DNA of 64,000 nucleotides from CAWBRT01 sp963814745 (GTDB lineage: Bacteria; Acidobacteriota; Terriglobia; Terriglobales; Acidobacteriaceae). The notes under the pieces were generated by a model, which searched no databases, was not told the origin of the DNA, and saw nothing but the letters and a program-made list of their open reading frames with translations. Below, one piece after another: positions 37,909 through 47,102 of the stretch. Made by a program: the position numbers and the translations under genes. Position 1 is the stretch's first letter; each line of letters starts with the position of its first letter. The DNA is taken from contig CAWFEA010000004.1 of assembly GCA_963814745.1 (NCBI GenBank), forward strand, positions 868,001 through 932,000. The letters run 5' to 3'.

Positions 37909-40377
37909 ATGCGCATGATTGAAAAAGCAGCCGTCTTAGGAGCCGGGACCATGGGCTCCCGGATAGCAGCTCACCTGGCCAACGCCGGCATTCGTTCCGT
38001 GCTGTTGGACGTAGCTCCCTCGGCGTCTTCGGCATCGGCCGCGCAGGCAGCCCGCACTTTGCCGGCCGCTATCGGATTGGAGAACGCCTTGAAGGCGAAG
38101 CCTGCCGCGTTCTTTGACGCCTCGCTGGCCCGTCTGGTCACGGTCGGGACGTTCGATGACAACCTGGGCTGGCTGGCCGATTGTGACTGGATCATCGAAG
38201 CCGTAGTCGAAGACCTGGATATCAAGCGCGGGTTGCTGAGCAAAGTTGCCCAGGTCCGCCGCCCCGGAACGATCGTCACCACCAACACCAGCGGCCTGCC
38301 GGTGGCGAAGATATCGGAAGGCTTTCCCGAGGAATTTCAGCGGCACTGGTTCGGCACGCATTTCTTTAATCCGCCGCGCTACATGCGTCTGCTGGAGGTC
38401 ATTTCCACGCCGGCGACGGATGCCGAGGTGGTGCGCGGGCTGGCGGAGTTCTGCGATCTGCGCCTGGGCAAGGGAATTGTTCACGCCAACGACACCCCCA
38501 ACTTCATCGCCAATCGCATCGGAATCTTCGGCATGCTCAACATCATGCGGCTCATGCAGCAGATGGACTTAAGCATCGAGGAGGTGGACGCGCTCAGCGG
38601 TACCGCCGTCGGCTGGCCCAAGTCGGCTACCTTCCGCACGGTTGACATGGTCGGGCTCGACATTGTCGGGCACGTGGCCGCCAACCAGACCCGTATCCGG
38701 GACGAGCGAGCGGACTTGGCAATCCCCGATTTTTTCCGCCAGATGATCGAGCGCAACTGGCTTGGCGACAAGACCAGGGGCGGCTTTTATCGCAAGCAGC
38801 GGGGCGCGGCGGGCGAAGAGCGATTGGCATTGGACTGGAAGACTCTGGAATACTGCCCGCGCCGCAAGCCATCCTTTGCCTCGCTGGAAATGGCTAAAGG
38901 CATCGATGATCTTGGCGCGCGTCTGCCGGTGCTGATCGGCGACGGCCGGCAGAAACTGGACAAGGCCGGGCAATTCCTCTGGACCGCCCTGAGCGAGCTG
39001 TGGCTTTACTCGGCCAATCGCATTCCGGAGATCGCCGCCAACGTGGCCGACATCGATCGCGCCATGCGTCTCGGCTTCAACTGGGAACTGGGTCCGTTCG
39101 AGCTGTGGGATGCGGCTGGCGTCGAGCGAACGGTTGGGCGCATGCGCGCCGAGGGCCGGGTGATTCCCTGCAATGTCGAACGCGTGTTGCGCAGCGAGCG
39201 GCGGAGCTGGTATGAGAACGCTCCGGGCACGCGCTCGGGACGCCGCTACTTTGATTTGGCGAGCGGCGAGTGCGAATACCAGGACGAGGAGGTTGCCGCC
39301 GGCATCAGTTCGGTGACGGTGATGAAGAAGTGCAACGGCGAAGTGAAGCGCAACGCCGGGGCCTCGCTCATCGATCTCGGCGAGGGCGTGGGCTGCATTG
39401 AGTTTCACTCCAAGCTGAACTCGATCGGGCCCGACATCGGCCAGCTTATCTTGCAGACGCTTGGCTTCAGCACGGGATTCGACCTGTCTTTGGGAGCGGC
39501 CGCGGCGAAGTCCGGCGGATGCGGCGGCGACTTCGAGGCCTTCGTGATCACCAGCGATGCGGCGAATTTTTCCGTTGGCGCCAACCTCATGCTGCTGCTG
39601 ATGGCCGTGCAGGAACAGGAGTGGGACGAAATCGACCAGATGGTACGCGCCTTCCAGAGCATGACCCAGGCGATCAAGTTCTCGCCCAAGCCAGTGGTGG
39701 TGGCGCCGTTCAACCGCACCCTCGGCGGCGGGTGCGAAATCGCCCTGCACGCGCCGGTTCGCCAGGCTCACGCCGAACTCTACATGGGACTGGTGGAAAG
39801 CGGGGTCGGGCTGTTGCCGGCCGGGGGCGGTTGCAAAGAGATGATGCTGCGCGCGCTCGCCGCCGCATCCGGGGTGCGGCGCGACGGGCGGGGAGATTCG
39901 GTCGAGGTGGTGGAAAGCATCCGGCGCGCCTTTGAAACCATAGCTATGGCGACAGTCTCAACGGCGGCGGTGGAGGCGCGTGGGCTTGGCTTCCTGATTC
40001 CCGGCGACGCGATCTCGATGAACCGTGACCGCGTTCTCTCGGATGCCAAGCGACGCGCGCTAGAGATGGTGAGGGGCGGTTATACGCCGCCGACTCCGCG
40101 CCTGGACCTGCCGGTGCCCGGCGAAAATTTGCTGGCGACTTTGAAACTGGGGGCGCATCTCATGCGCCAGGCGGATTACATCAGCGACCACGAAGTGAAG
40201 ATTGCCGGGCGCATCGCCGAAGTGTTGTGCGGAGGCGCGGTTTCTCCGGGAACGCCGGTCAGCGAACAGTATCTGCTCGACCTGGAGCGCGAGCACTTCA
40301 AGGGGCTGTGCGGAGAGAAAAAGACGGTGGAGCGCATCGCCTACACGCTGAAGACCGGCAAGGTGATGCGGAATTAA
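37909..40377 (+). CDS. 3-hydroxyacyl-CoA dehydrogenase/enoyl-CoA hydratase (FadN-like)
   Basis: A bifunctional beta-oxidation enzyme. The NAD-binding Rossmann motif opens the protein (VLGAGTMGSRIAAHLANAGI), followed by the 3HCDH domain (HWFGTHFFNPPRYMRLLEVI, with the catalytic His in HFFNP). The C-terminal crotonase part has SPKPVVVAPFNRTLGGGCEI and ESGVGLLPAGGGCKEM. The order 3HCDH then hydratase is that of FadN, the reverse of E. coli FadB. ATG 37909 is chosen; GTG 37876 is possible. The partner thiolase and acyl-CoA dehydrogenase genes follow, after an inserted toxin-antitoxin pair. Confidence 0.92.
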   Translation: MRMIEKAAVLGAGTMGSRIAAHLANAGIRSVLLDVAPSASSASAAQAARTLPAAIGLENALKAKPAAFFDASLARLVTVGTFDDNLGWLADCDWIIEAVVEDLDIKRGLLSKVAQVRRPGTIVTTNTSGLPVAKISEGFPEEFQRHWFGTHFFNPPRYMRLLEVISTPATDAEVVRGLAEFCDLRLGKGIVHANDTPNFIANRIGIFGMLNIMRLMQQMDLSIEEVDALSGTAVGWPKSATFRTVDMVGLDIVGHVAANQTRIRDERADLAIPDFFRQMIERNWLGDKTRGGFYRKQRGAAGEERLALDWKTLEYCPRRKPSFASLEMAKGIDDLGARLPVLIGDGRQKLDKAGQFLWTALSELWLYSANRIPEIAANVADIDRAMRLGFNWELGPFELWDAAGVERTVGRMRAEGRVIPCNVERVLRSERRSWYENAPGTRSGRRYFDLASGECEYQDEEVAAGISSVTVMKKCNGEVKRNAGASLIDLGEGVGCIEFHSKLNSIGPDIGQLILQTLGFSTGFDLSLGAAAAKSGGCGGDFEAFVITSDAANFSVGANLMLLLMAVQEQEWDEIDQMVRAFQSMTQAIKFSPKPVVVAPFNRTLGGGCEIALHAPVRQAHAELYMGLVESGVGLLPAGGGCKEMMLRALAAASGVRRDGRGDSVEVVESIRRAFETIAMATVSTAAVEARGLGFLIPGDAISMNRDRVLSDAKRRALEMVRGGYTPPTPRLDLPVPGENLLATLKLGAHLMRQADYISDHEVKIAGRIAEVLCGGAVSPGTPVSEQYLLDLEREHFKGLCGEKKTVERIAYTLKTGKVMRN

Positions 40378-40420
40378 TGTTTTGTTTGCAGCTTCTTACA
40401 GCTTCCAGAGTTAGATGTGA

Positions 40421-40460
40421 TGAATAGCTATTGACATTAGCTATTTAACAGAGCTATTCT
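40421..40460 (+). promoter_or_regulatory. Sigma70-type promoter with operator repeats for the MazF module
   Basis: TTGACA (40431-40436), 18 bases, TATTCT (40455-40460). The motif AGCTATT occurs three times, once as the palindrome AATAGCTATT, and GAATAGCT/AGCTATTC form an inverted repeat that brackets both hexamers. This is the layout of an autoregulated toxin-antitoxin operator. AGGAGG follows before ATG 40483. Confidence 0.7.
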
Positions 40461-40482
40461 TTGGGCTGGAAGGAGGCTTCAA

Positions 40483-40866
40483 ATGTCTTACGTACGGCCA
40501 GAAGAAGTGCTTTCGCCGATGAATCATGTTGGCGGCGTGATCGAGGTAATCCACGACCCGGGAGAGAACCAAATGAGTGTCGCCCGGATCTTGTGGAAGG
40601 ACGAAGGCGTCACGAATGAGGTTATTGCGGCTCGCTGGAACGGCAATAGCGAGCGGCCGCTGGGCAACCCTAACGCACACGGTCACGCCACTTGGTTTGT
40701 TATTGACGGCTATGTCGCCGAGAGCGTGGAGCAGTCAGCGCGGGAGGCCGCACGAAACTCTCCAACCGGCCTTGTTTCCCAATACCGTGAGATGGCGGCT
40801 GATGAAGAGCGAGAGCGTGAAGCCGAGGAGTGGAGCGAAGGATTGATCGGCGATGGAAGCGCTTAG
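40483..40866 (+). CDS. Putative antitoxin of MazF: unknown N-terminal domain with MazE-like tail
   Basis: The 127-residue product has an N-terminal domain, SYVRPEEVLSPMNHVGGVIE to NPNAHGHATWFVIDGYVAE, that I know only from uncharacterised small proteins. It contains no AbrB or ribbon-helix-helix signature. The last ~30 residues, YREMAADEEREREAEEWSEG then LIGD, resemble the acidic toxin-binding tails of MazE-type antitoxins. Its stop overlaps the mazF start by 14 bases and it has its own promoter and a good AGGAGG site. Role as antitoxin is inferred from this tail and the gene pairing. Confidence 0.65.
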   Translation: MSYVRPEEVLSPMNHVGGVIEVIHDPGENQMSVARILWKDEGVTNEVIAARWNGNSERPLGNPNAHGHATWFVIDGYVAESVEQSAREAARNSPTGLVSQYREMAADEEREREAEEWSEGLIGDGSA

Positions 40867-41188
40867 GGGTGATGTGTGGTGGGTTTCATGCGATCCTTCG
40901 GTTGGTGGCGAAATCCAGAAGACTCGTCCCGCGGTCATCGTCAGCAATAACGCCGCCAATGCTGTGCTCAACAGGGTCGTCGTGGTACCGCTGAGTAGTC
41001 AGGCTGGAAAGCTGTATCCGGCGGAGGCCGCAATTACTCTGAACGGTGAGAAGCGAAAGGCGATGGCAGATCAGATCATGACGGCCTCGAAGCGACGAAT
41101 GCGCAATCGGATGGGAGCTGTATCGCAAATCGATATGCGCGCGATTGAAGACGCCATTCTGCTGCATTTGGGAATTCACCGCGTATAG
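40853..41188 (+). CDS. mazF: MazF-family endoribonuclease toxin
   Basis: MazF toxins cut single-stranded RNA at short sequences. The PemK/MazF fold is clear: RGDVWWVSCDPSVGGEIQKT then RPAVIVSNNAAN (catalytic Arg of the KxRPxVV motif), VVVVPLSS (catalytic Ser/Thr region) and MADQIMTASKRRM. Length 111 is typical. The stop codon lies nine bases before the thiolase ATG, and the thiolase ribosome site AGGAG overlaps the mazF end, so the module is tightly fitted into the beta-oxidation operon. Confidence 0.92.
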   Translation: MEALRGDVWWVSCDPSVGGEIQKTRPAVIVSNNAANAVLNRVVVVPLSSQAGKLYPAEAAITLNGEKRKAMADQIMTASKRRMRNRMGAVSQIDMRAIEDAILLHLGIHRV

Positions 41189-41197
41189 GAGCTGTTC

Positions 41198-42403
41198 ATG
41201 CGTGAAGTTGTGATTGCAGCTTGCGTCCGCACTGCGGTTGGCCGGGCTTTCAAAGGCACGCTGCGGGCCAGCCGCCCCGATGATCTGGCAGCGTTTGCCA
41301 TCCAAGGCGCGTTGGCAAAAGTGCCGGAGATGAACCCGCGCGAAGTCGAGGATGTGATTCTCGGCTGCGCCATGCCGGAAGCCGAGCAGGGAATGAACGT
41401 GGCGCGCATCGCGTCGCTGCGGGCCGGTCTGCCGGTGGAAGCTTCGGCGATGACCATCAACCGCTTCTGCTCCTCCGGCTTGCAGGCGATTGCGATGGCG
41501 GCCGAACGCATCATGGCGGGCGGGGCTGAGGCGGTGATTGCCGGCGGCACGGAATCGATGTCAATGATTCCCATGGGCGGCCACAAGATCTCGGCCAATC
41601 CGTGGCTGGTGGAGAACTATCCCGACAGCTATCTTTCGATGGGTCTGACCGCCGAACGCGTCGCCGGCCGCTTCGGCATTACTCGCGAGCAGGCCGACGA
41701 ATTCAGCTATCAGAGTCATCAGAAGGCGCTCGGGGCGATTGCCGCCGGCAACTTCCGCGACGAGATTATGCCGGTTCCGGTGACCTTCAGCACTCCGGCT
41801 TACGGCGCCGGCGGACGCGGCGCTACGGCTCTGAAGCTGGCCACCGAGCAGATCGCTTTCTGTGTCGATGAAGGCCCGCGCTCCGGCACCACGCTGGAAG
41901 CACTGGCCGCGCTCCGGCCCGCGTTCCACGCCAAGGGGACGGTCACGGCCGGCAACTCCTCGCAAATGTCCGACGGAGCGGCAGCCGCGATGGTGATGTC
42001 GGCGGAGAAGGCGCGGCAGCTCGGCATCAGGCCGCTGGCCCGCTACGTGGCCTTCGCCGCGGCAGGGTGCAAGCCGGAAGAAATGGGTATCGGGCCGGTT
42101 TATGCAATTCCGAAGGCGCTCAAGATGGCTGGCCTGTCGCTCGCCGATATCGATTGCATCGAACTGAATGAGGCGTTCGCGGCGCAGGCACTGGCCGTGA
42201 TCAAGGAAGCGGGGCTGGACCCCGCCAAGGTCAACGTCAATGGCGGAGCCATCGCGCTCGGGCATCCGCTGGGCTGCACCGGGGCGAAGCTCACGGCCAC
42301 CATTCTGCACGAACTGCGGCGACGCCATGGCCGCTACGGATTGGTAACGATGTGCGTGGGTGGCGGGATGGGCGCGGCCGGGGTGTTCGGGAGTCTGACG
42401 TAG
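41198..42403 (+). CDS. Acetyl-CoA acyltransferase (thiolase, FadA-like)
   Basis: Thiolase performs the last step of beta-oxidation, releasing acetyl-CoA. The acyl-accepting Cys is in NRFCSSGLQAIAMAAERI, the active-site His in NGGAIALGHPLGCTGAKL and the second Cys in MCVGGGMGAAGVF. Length 401 is normal. AGGAG precedes ATG 41198. It is the partner of the FadN-like protein encoded upstream. Confidence 0.95.
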   Translation: MREVVIAACVRTAVGRAFKGTLRASRPDDLAAFAIQGALAKVPEMNPREVEDVILGCAMPEAEQGMNVARIASLRAGLPVEASAMTINRFCSSGLQAIAMAAERIMAGGAEAVIAGGTESMSMIPMGGHKISANPWLVENYPDSYLSMGLTAERVAGRFGITREQADEFSYQSHQKALGAIAAGNFRDEIMPVPVTFSTPAYGAGGRGATALKLATEQIAFCVDEGPRSGTTLEALAALRPAFHAKGTVTAGNSSQMSDGAAAAMVMSAEKARQLGIRPLARYVAFAAAGCKPEEMGIGPVYAIPKALKMAGLSLADIDCIELNEAFAAQALAVIKEAGLDPAKVNVNGGAIALGHPLGCTGAKLTATILHELRRRHGRYGLVTMCVGGGMGAAGVFGSLT

Positions 42404-42517
42404 AACTCGAAATTGGGAATCAAAAGACTTGTAAGCGGCGGGTGTTTACCGCGCGAGACGGCTTCGCTGGTTGCACTCTTGCCGAGAGTTCAAACGCTTT
42501 TGCTGAAAGGGAATCTA

Positions 42518-44299
42518 ATGGCTACGACGATTTCTCCGACCACTCCGGCGAAAACTCCCGGGGGGATTTTTTTGATCTCCGAGGCTCGCCTGGCCGAGGT
42601 TTTCACCCCGGAGGATTTTGACGACCAGCAGCGGCTCATCGCGCAGACCGCGGAAGAGTTCGCGGACAACGAAATCCTGCCGGTGGCCGCCAAACTGGAA
42701 CAGAAAGACTTCGCGCTCTGCCGCGAACTGCTGAAGAAGGCGAGCGATCTCGGCCTCACTTCGGTTGACGTGCCCGAGGAGTACGGCGGCTCGGACATGG
42801 ACAAAGTTTCGTCGGCCATCATTGCCGATCGCGCCGCCAAGTCGGCCAGCTTCAGCGTCAGTTGGGGAGCGCACGCCGGCATCGGAACTCTGCCGATCGT
42901 CTATTTCGGCAACGACGAGCAGAAGCGGAAATATCTGCCGAAGCTGGCGAGCGGCGAATGGATCGGGGCTTATGCGCTTTCGGAAAGCTCCAGCGGCTCC
43001 GACGCCCTGAATTGCCGCACCCGCGCCGTGCTCTCGCCGGATGGCAGCCACTATCTGCTGAACGGCGAGAAGATGTGGATCACCAACGCGGGCTTCGCCG
43101 ACCTGTTTATCGTGTTCGCCAAAGTCGACGGCGAGAAGTTTACCGCGTTCATCATCGAGCGCACCTTTCCGGGGATCGCGCCGGGGGCGGAAGAGCACAA
43201 GCTGGGCATTCGCGGCTCCAGCACCTGCCCGCTCATTCTCAACGATTGCCAGGTTCCGGTGGAGAACGTCCTGGGCGAAATCGGTCGCGGACATATCATC
43301 GCCTTCAACATCCTCAACGTCGGACGCTTCAAACTGGGCGCCGCCTGCGTGGGCGGAGCGCGCGCCTGCCTGCAAAACGCCATCGGATGGGCCAAGGAGC
43401 GCAAGGCCTTCCAGAAGACGATTGCCGACTTCGGCCTGATCCGCGAGAAGATAGCGCAGATGGCTACCCAGGTCTATGTCGGCGAGTCGATGATTTACCG
43501 CACCGTCGGCATGATGGACAACGCCCTCGGCCAGATCGACAAACACGCGGCGGGCGGGGCGATGGAGATTCGCCGCGCCATCGAGGAATATGCCGTCGAG
43601 TGCTCCGTCATCAAGGTCTGGTGCTCGGAGATGCTCGATTACGTGGTCGACGAGACCATGCAGATTTATGGCGGCTACGGCTTCGTGGAGGAATATCCCG
43701 CTGAGCGCGCTTATCGCGACTCGCGGGTGAACCGCATTTTCGAAGGCACCAACGAGATCAACCGCCTCATCATCACCGGTTGGCTGCTCAAGCGCGCTAT
43801 GAGCGGACAGCTTCCCTTGTTGCCTGCCATCAAGAAGCTGATGGACGAAGTCATGAGCGGCCCGTCTCTCGGCGATGAGGCCGAAGGCCCGCTGGTGGCG
43901 GAGCGCGCACTGCTGGCCAACGCCAAGAAGATATGCCTGTTCGTCGCGGGCGCCGCTTCGCAGAAATACATGGACAAAATGGCCGACCATCAGGAAGTGA
44001 TGGCCGCCATCGCCGACATGGTCATCGAGTGCTACGCCATGGACAGCGCGCTGGCCCGCGCCTTGAAGGGCGGCGCGCCGGCACAGGCCGCGGCAATGAC
44101 TCGGATTTACCTCTCGGGAGCGATGCCACGCATCGAGGCCGCGGCCCGCAAGGTGCTGGCCGACGTTGCCGAAGGCGACATGCTGCGCACCCAGATGGCG
44201 ATCCTGCGGCGGCTGGCGAAACATGAGCCCGCGAACGTAATTGCCTTGCAGGAACAGGTTGCGGCCAAGACTCTGGAGGCCGGCAAATACGCGCTGTAG
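42518..44299 (+). CDS. Acyl-CoA dehydrogenase (long/very-long-chain, FadE-like)
   Basis: An FAD enzyme for the first step of beta-oxidation. Landmarks are the flavin-binding ALSESSSGSDALNCRTRAV and MWITNAGFADLFIVFAKV, and the C-terminal RDSRVNRIFEGTNEINRLII. At 593 residues it has the extra C-terminal helical domain found in VLCAD-like and Bacillus FadE-type enzymes. ATG 42518 follows AAGGGA; the frame opens earlier at 42413 without a site. It is 114 bases after the thiolase stop, in the same operon. Confidence 0.93.
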   Translation: MATTISPTTPAKTPGGIFLISEARLAEVFTPEDFDDQQRLIAQTAEEFADNEILPVAAKLEQKDFALCRELLKKASDLGLTSVDVPEEYGGSDMDKVSSAIIADRAAKSASFSVSWGAHAGIGTLPIVYFGNDEQKRKYLPKLASGEWIGAYALSESSSGSDALNCRTRAVLSPDGSHYLLNGEKMWITNAGFADLFIVFAKVDGEKFTAFIIERTFPGIAPGAEEHKLGIRGSSTCPLILNDCQVPVENVLGEIGRGHIIAFNILNVGRFKLGAACVGGARACLQNAIGWAKERKAFQKTIADFGLIREKIAQMATQVYVGESMIYRTVGMMDNALGQIDKHAAGGAMEIRRAIEEYAVECSVIKVWCSEMLDYVVDETMQIYGGYGFVEEYPAERAYRDSRVNRIFEGTNEINRLIITGWLLKRAMSGQLPLLPAIKKLMDEVMSGPSLGDEAEGPLVAERALLANAKKICLFVAGAASQKYMDKMADHQEVMAAIADMVIECYAMDSALARALKGGAPAQAAAMTRIYLSGAMPRIEAAARKVLADVAEGDMLRTQMAILRRLAKHEPANVIALQEQVAAKTLEAGKYAL

Positions 44300-44461
44300 G
44301 TCTTCCGGGAAGATGGCTGTTTAACGAAGAATAGACTCGGGCGCGTCGCCGCGCACCCGGGGCGCCCTCACCAAATTGACCACTACGGGGGCGGGGAAAT
44401 GTTTCTTCCTCCGGCAGTTCTCGTTGTAGAATCTCGCAAGAGTCTGTTTCGTGGAGAGTCT

Positions 44462-44689
44462 GTGAAGAAGATTACGGCTTTTATTCTCTTTATCGTTCTC
44501 GGTCTGGCGCTTTCGGTTCCGACCGTTGCCCCTGCCAAGACCAAACAAGCGCACTATAAGGGGTCGAAGAGCGCGCAAAAGCAGTACAAGAAGAGCATGA
44601 AGCAACAGAAGAAGCAGCAAAAGAAGGCGCGAAAAGCACAGAAAAGAGCGCAGAAAGACTTCAGGAAGCAGCACCCGCACGGCCGCTGA
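44462..44689 (+). CDS. Small exported Lys/Gln-rich basic protein
   Basis: After a signal peptide (ITAFILFIVLGLALSVPTVA) the mature part is nearly all Lys, Gln, Ala and Ser (SMKQQKKQQKKARKAQKRAQ). It should be a highly charged, extended helix. The GTG start at 44462 follows GGAGAG. I know no function; it may bind polyanions at the cell surface. Confidence 0.6.
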   Translation: MKKITAFILFIVLGLALSVPTVAPAKTKQAHYKGSKSAQKQYKKSMKQQKKQQKKARKAQKRAQKDFRKQHPHGR

Positions 44690-44713
44690 CGCCTCGCTTG
44701 GCTGGGCTGATTG

Positions 44714-45261
44714 ATGACGATTTTGCTGAGACAAGCCACTCTGGAGGACGTTCCCCGTCTGGAGCGCCTCATTCCGGAATCGGTGCGCGCGCTGCAAGCC
44801 GGCGATTACACGCGCGAGCAGATGGAAGGCGCGCTGGGAACGGTGTTCGGCGTCGATCGGCAACTGATCCGTGATGGAACCTACTTCATCATGGAAGACC
44901 GTGAAGCCATCGTTGCCTGCGGCGGTTGGAGCAGGCGGCGCACCTCTTTCGGCAGCGACCACGCCCCCTCCAAAGATGACGCCGAACTTGACCCGTTGCG
45001 CGAGGCGGCGAAGATACGCGCTTTCTTCGTGCATCCCTCGTGGGGGCGCGTCGCGGCCTCGGCACCAGGCTGCTGGAGGCCTGCGAAGCGGCCGCCAGGG
45101 CGCACGGCTTCACTCGCCTGGAATTGACGGCCACGCTGACCGGCGAGCATCTCTACGCGCGTTACGGTTTTCAGGCGGGGGAACGTTTCGAAGTGCCGCT
45201 TCGGAACGGGGCCGCGCTGCCCGTGGTCAAGATGCATAAGACTCTTCCCGCACCGTTGTAG
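44714..45261 (+). pseudogene. GNAT-family N-acetyltransferase, frameshifted in a G-tract
   Basis: The first part (ILLRQATLEDVPRLERLIPE, YFIMEDREAIVACGGW) and the second part (RRGLGTRLLEACEAAARAHG, LTATLTGEHLYARYGFQAGE) together make one GNAT domain; RRGLGTR is the acetyl-CoA pyrophosphate loop. The frames switch at the G5 run at 45042-45046: either one G is missing or two are extra. The repaired protein is about 182 residues. A homopolymer error is likely. The substrate cannot be predicted. Confidence 0.8.
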
Positions 45262-45403
45262 GCGCCGGCGAAGTCACGGCCCTCGACCCCAGCCCGCTCC
45301 ATGACAACGCCGGCAAGCCGGAAGCAATCCTCGCCGTGGTGTATGCTGGAAGTCTCTGGAACAGTTTGCTTGACCATTTTTTTGCCTCCTCCAGGAGATT
45401 GCC

Positions 45404-46492
45404 ATGGAGTTTTCCAGCCGGCCCCGAAGTGTCCGTAAGCTGCCGGTCGTTTGCTCGCTTGTGCTGCTGATTGCCAGTTTGATGCTGGCGGCTTGTGGGT
45501 CGTCGGGCGGTGTCAAGTCGGTGTTACCGACGTTGAACCAGTTGAGCAACTCGCGAGGGCTCGCGGTGGACTCATCGCGGAATCTTTACATCGCCGACAC
45601 CGCCCATAACGACATTGCGATAGTTACCCAATCCACGGACCAATTTACGGTGTTTGCGGGCACCGGGGCGCCGGGGTATCTTGATGGCCCCGCGTCGTCC
45701 GCGCAACTGAACTTTCCGCAAGCCGTGGCCGTGGATTCCGCCGGCAATCTCTATATCGCCGACACCGGCAACAATCGTATCCGCGAAGTGTCCGCCGGCA
45801 CGATCACCACCATTGCCGGCACCGGCGCGGCGGGATTTCTCGGAGATAACGGCCCGGCGGCGAGCGCCGAATTAAACGGCCCCCAAGCCGTGGCGCTGGA
45901 CTCCTCGGGAAATCTTTACATTGCCGACACCAACAATAGCCGCATCCGCAAGATCGTTCTTGCGACGGGCACGATCTCCACGGTGGCGGGCAACGGTACG
46001 GCAGGCTACAGCGGCGATCTGGGCGCTGCCACCAGCGCCACGCTGAATGCTCCCGTCGATGTCAAGGTAGACTCCTCCGAAAACCTCTACATCGCAGACG
46101 CGGGCAACCTGGTGATCCGCCAGGTTTCTTCCGCCGGCGTGATTACGACCGTGGCCGGCGGCGGTACAAATACGGGAGCAGCCTGTCTGAACTCCAGATG
46201 TCCCGGCGATGGCGGCCCAGCCACCAGCGCGCCGTTGAACAATCCGCAGGCGGTGGCCGTGGACTCTTCCGGAAACCTCTACATCGCCGACACGGGCAAC
46301 AATGTGATCCGCAAGGTCTCCGGCGGTACGATCACGACTGCGGTCGGCAACGGCACCCAAGGTTACGCCGGGGACGGCGGATCGCCCGCCGGGGCTGAAC
46401 TCACCTCTCCCGATGGACTGACCTTCGATGCGGGAGGAACCTTGTACATTGACGACGCGGGCAACCATGTGGTGCGCACGGTGAAGTTCTAA
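45404..46492 (+). CDS. NHL-repeat lipoprotein (beta-propeller)
   Basis: The signal peptide ends in a lipobox (LIASLMLAACGSSGG), so the protein is probably anchored in a membrane. About six NHL repeats follow, each close to LNxPQAVAVDSSGNLYIADT then GNNxIRKV, separated by TVAGNGTAGYSGD-like loops. This gives a six-bladed propeller. Such proteins bind ligands or act as lactonase-like scaffolds; no function can be assigned. Confidence 0.88.
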   Translation: MEFSSRPRSVRKLPVVCSLVLLIASLMLAACGSSGGVKSVLPTLNQLSNSRGLAVDSSRNLYIADTAHNDIAIVTQSTDQFTVFAGTGAPGYLDGPASSAQLNFPQAVAVDSAGNLYIADTGNNRIREVSAGTITTIAGTGAAGFLGDNGPAASAELNGPQAVALDSSGNLYIADTNNSRIRKIVLATGTISTVAGNGTAGYSGDLGAATSATLNAPVDVKVDSSENLYIADAGNLVIRQVSSAGVITTVAGGGTNTGAACLNSRCPGDGGPATSAPLNNPQAVAVDSSGNLYIADTGNNVIRKVSGGTITTAVGNGTQGYAGDGGSPAGAELTSPDGLTFDAGGTLYIDDAGNHVVRTVKF

Positions 46493-46641
46493 ATAATGTT
46501 TACAGGTATGTAGGAGTGACTGACTACAGCAACGCTGCGATACAACAAAGGCGACGGTACAGCATCGCAACTTCGTTTGGATTCGTCTGAAACCATTCCG
46601 TGCCCAACCCCTTGATGTGCCTGCCAGCGTACTCCAGTACC

Positions 46642-47085
46642 TTATGGAGCATCTGCTTCTAGCCTCTTGCGTTCGTGTGTCAGGATAACGAGCGGTACCA
46701 CTGGAACTCCAGCATGGGCAGCATGTGCGCCTTGTGCCATGACTCGTTGGTCTGGTCGTCCCTTACAGGACCCGATCTTGCAAGGCCAAACGCCCTCTTT
46801 CTTCAGCTTTGCGCGGTCCTCGTAGGCTTGGTCGTACCAAACGTACACATGCTCAGAACCTTCTCCGCTAGTTCTGCGCGGTTTCAATTCGCCGCGATAG
46901 CCGCAGTGCTCCTCGCACCAAGGTAGGTGCTCATCGCGGCGAACTTTCCAATGCTTGAGGCACAGCTTATGATCGGGATGTCGCTCGCAAGTTTTGAGGT
47001 GTTTTTCGCAGAACCTCTCTCCGTTGCATTCCCAACACTTCTTACCGGCACTATTCTCACAGCCCCTGCTTGCGCATCTTGCCAT
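46642..47085 (-). CDS. Cys/His-rich zinc-finger-like protein, unknown
   Basis: The first 60 residues contain a dense ligand array: CASRGCENSAGKKCWECNG, then RFCEKHLKTCERHPDHKLCL and KHW, WCEEHC. The spacing C-x4-C-x7-C-x2-C-x5-C-x2-H-x3-C-x2-H looks like an AN1/B-box-like cross-braced zinc finger, with further ligands after it. The rest is charged and has another CKIGSCKG pair. GAGGAGG directly before ATG 47085 supports the start. It follows gcvPB by 17 bases, so it may be co-transcribed with the glycine cleavage genes. Confidence 0.65.
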   Translation of the reverse strand: MARCASRGCENSAGKKCWECNGERFCEKHLKTCERHPDHKLCLKHWKVRRDEHLPWCEEHCGYRGELKPRRTSGEGSEHVYVWYDQAYEDRAKLKKEGVWPCKIGSCKGRPDQRVMAQGAHAAHAGVPVVPLVILTHERKRLEADAP

Positions 47086-47102
47086 TGCATACCTCCTCTG
47101 CG

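Noticed and set aside
42515..44224. 569-codon minus-strand open frame over the acyl-CoA dehydrogenase gene
   Set aside because: Antisense shadow; the plus strand has full acyl-CoA dehydrogenase motifs. The minus-strand frame over 38569-39771 is rejected for the same reason.
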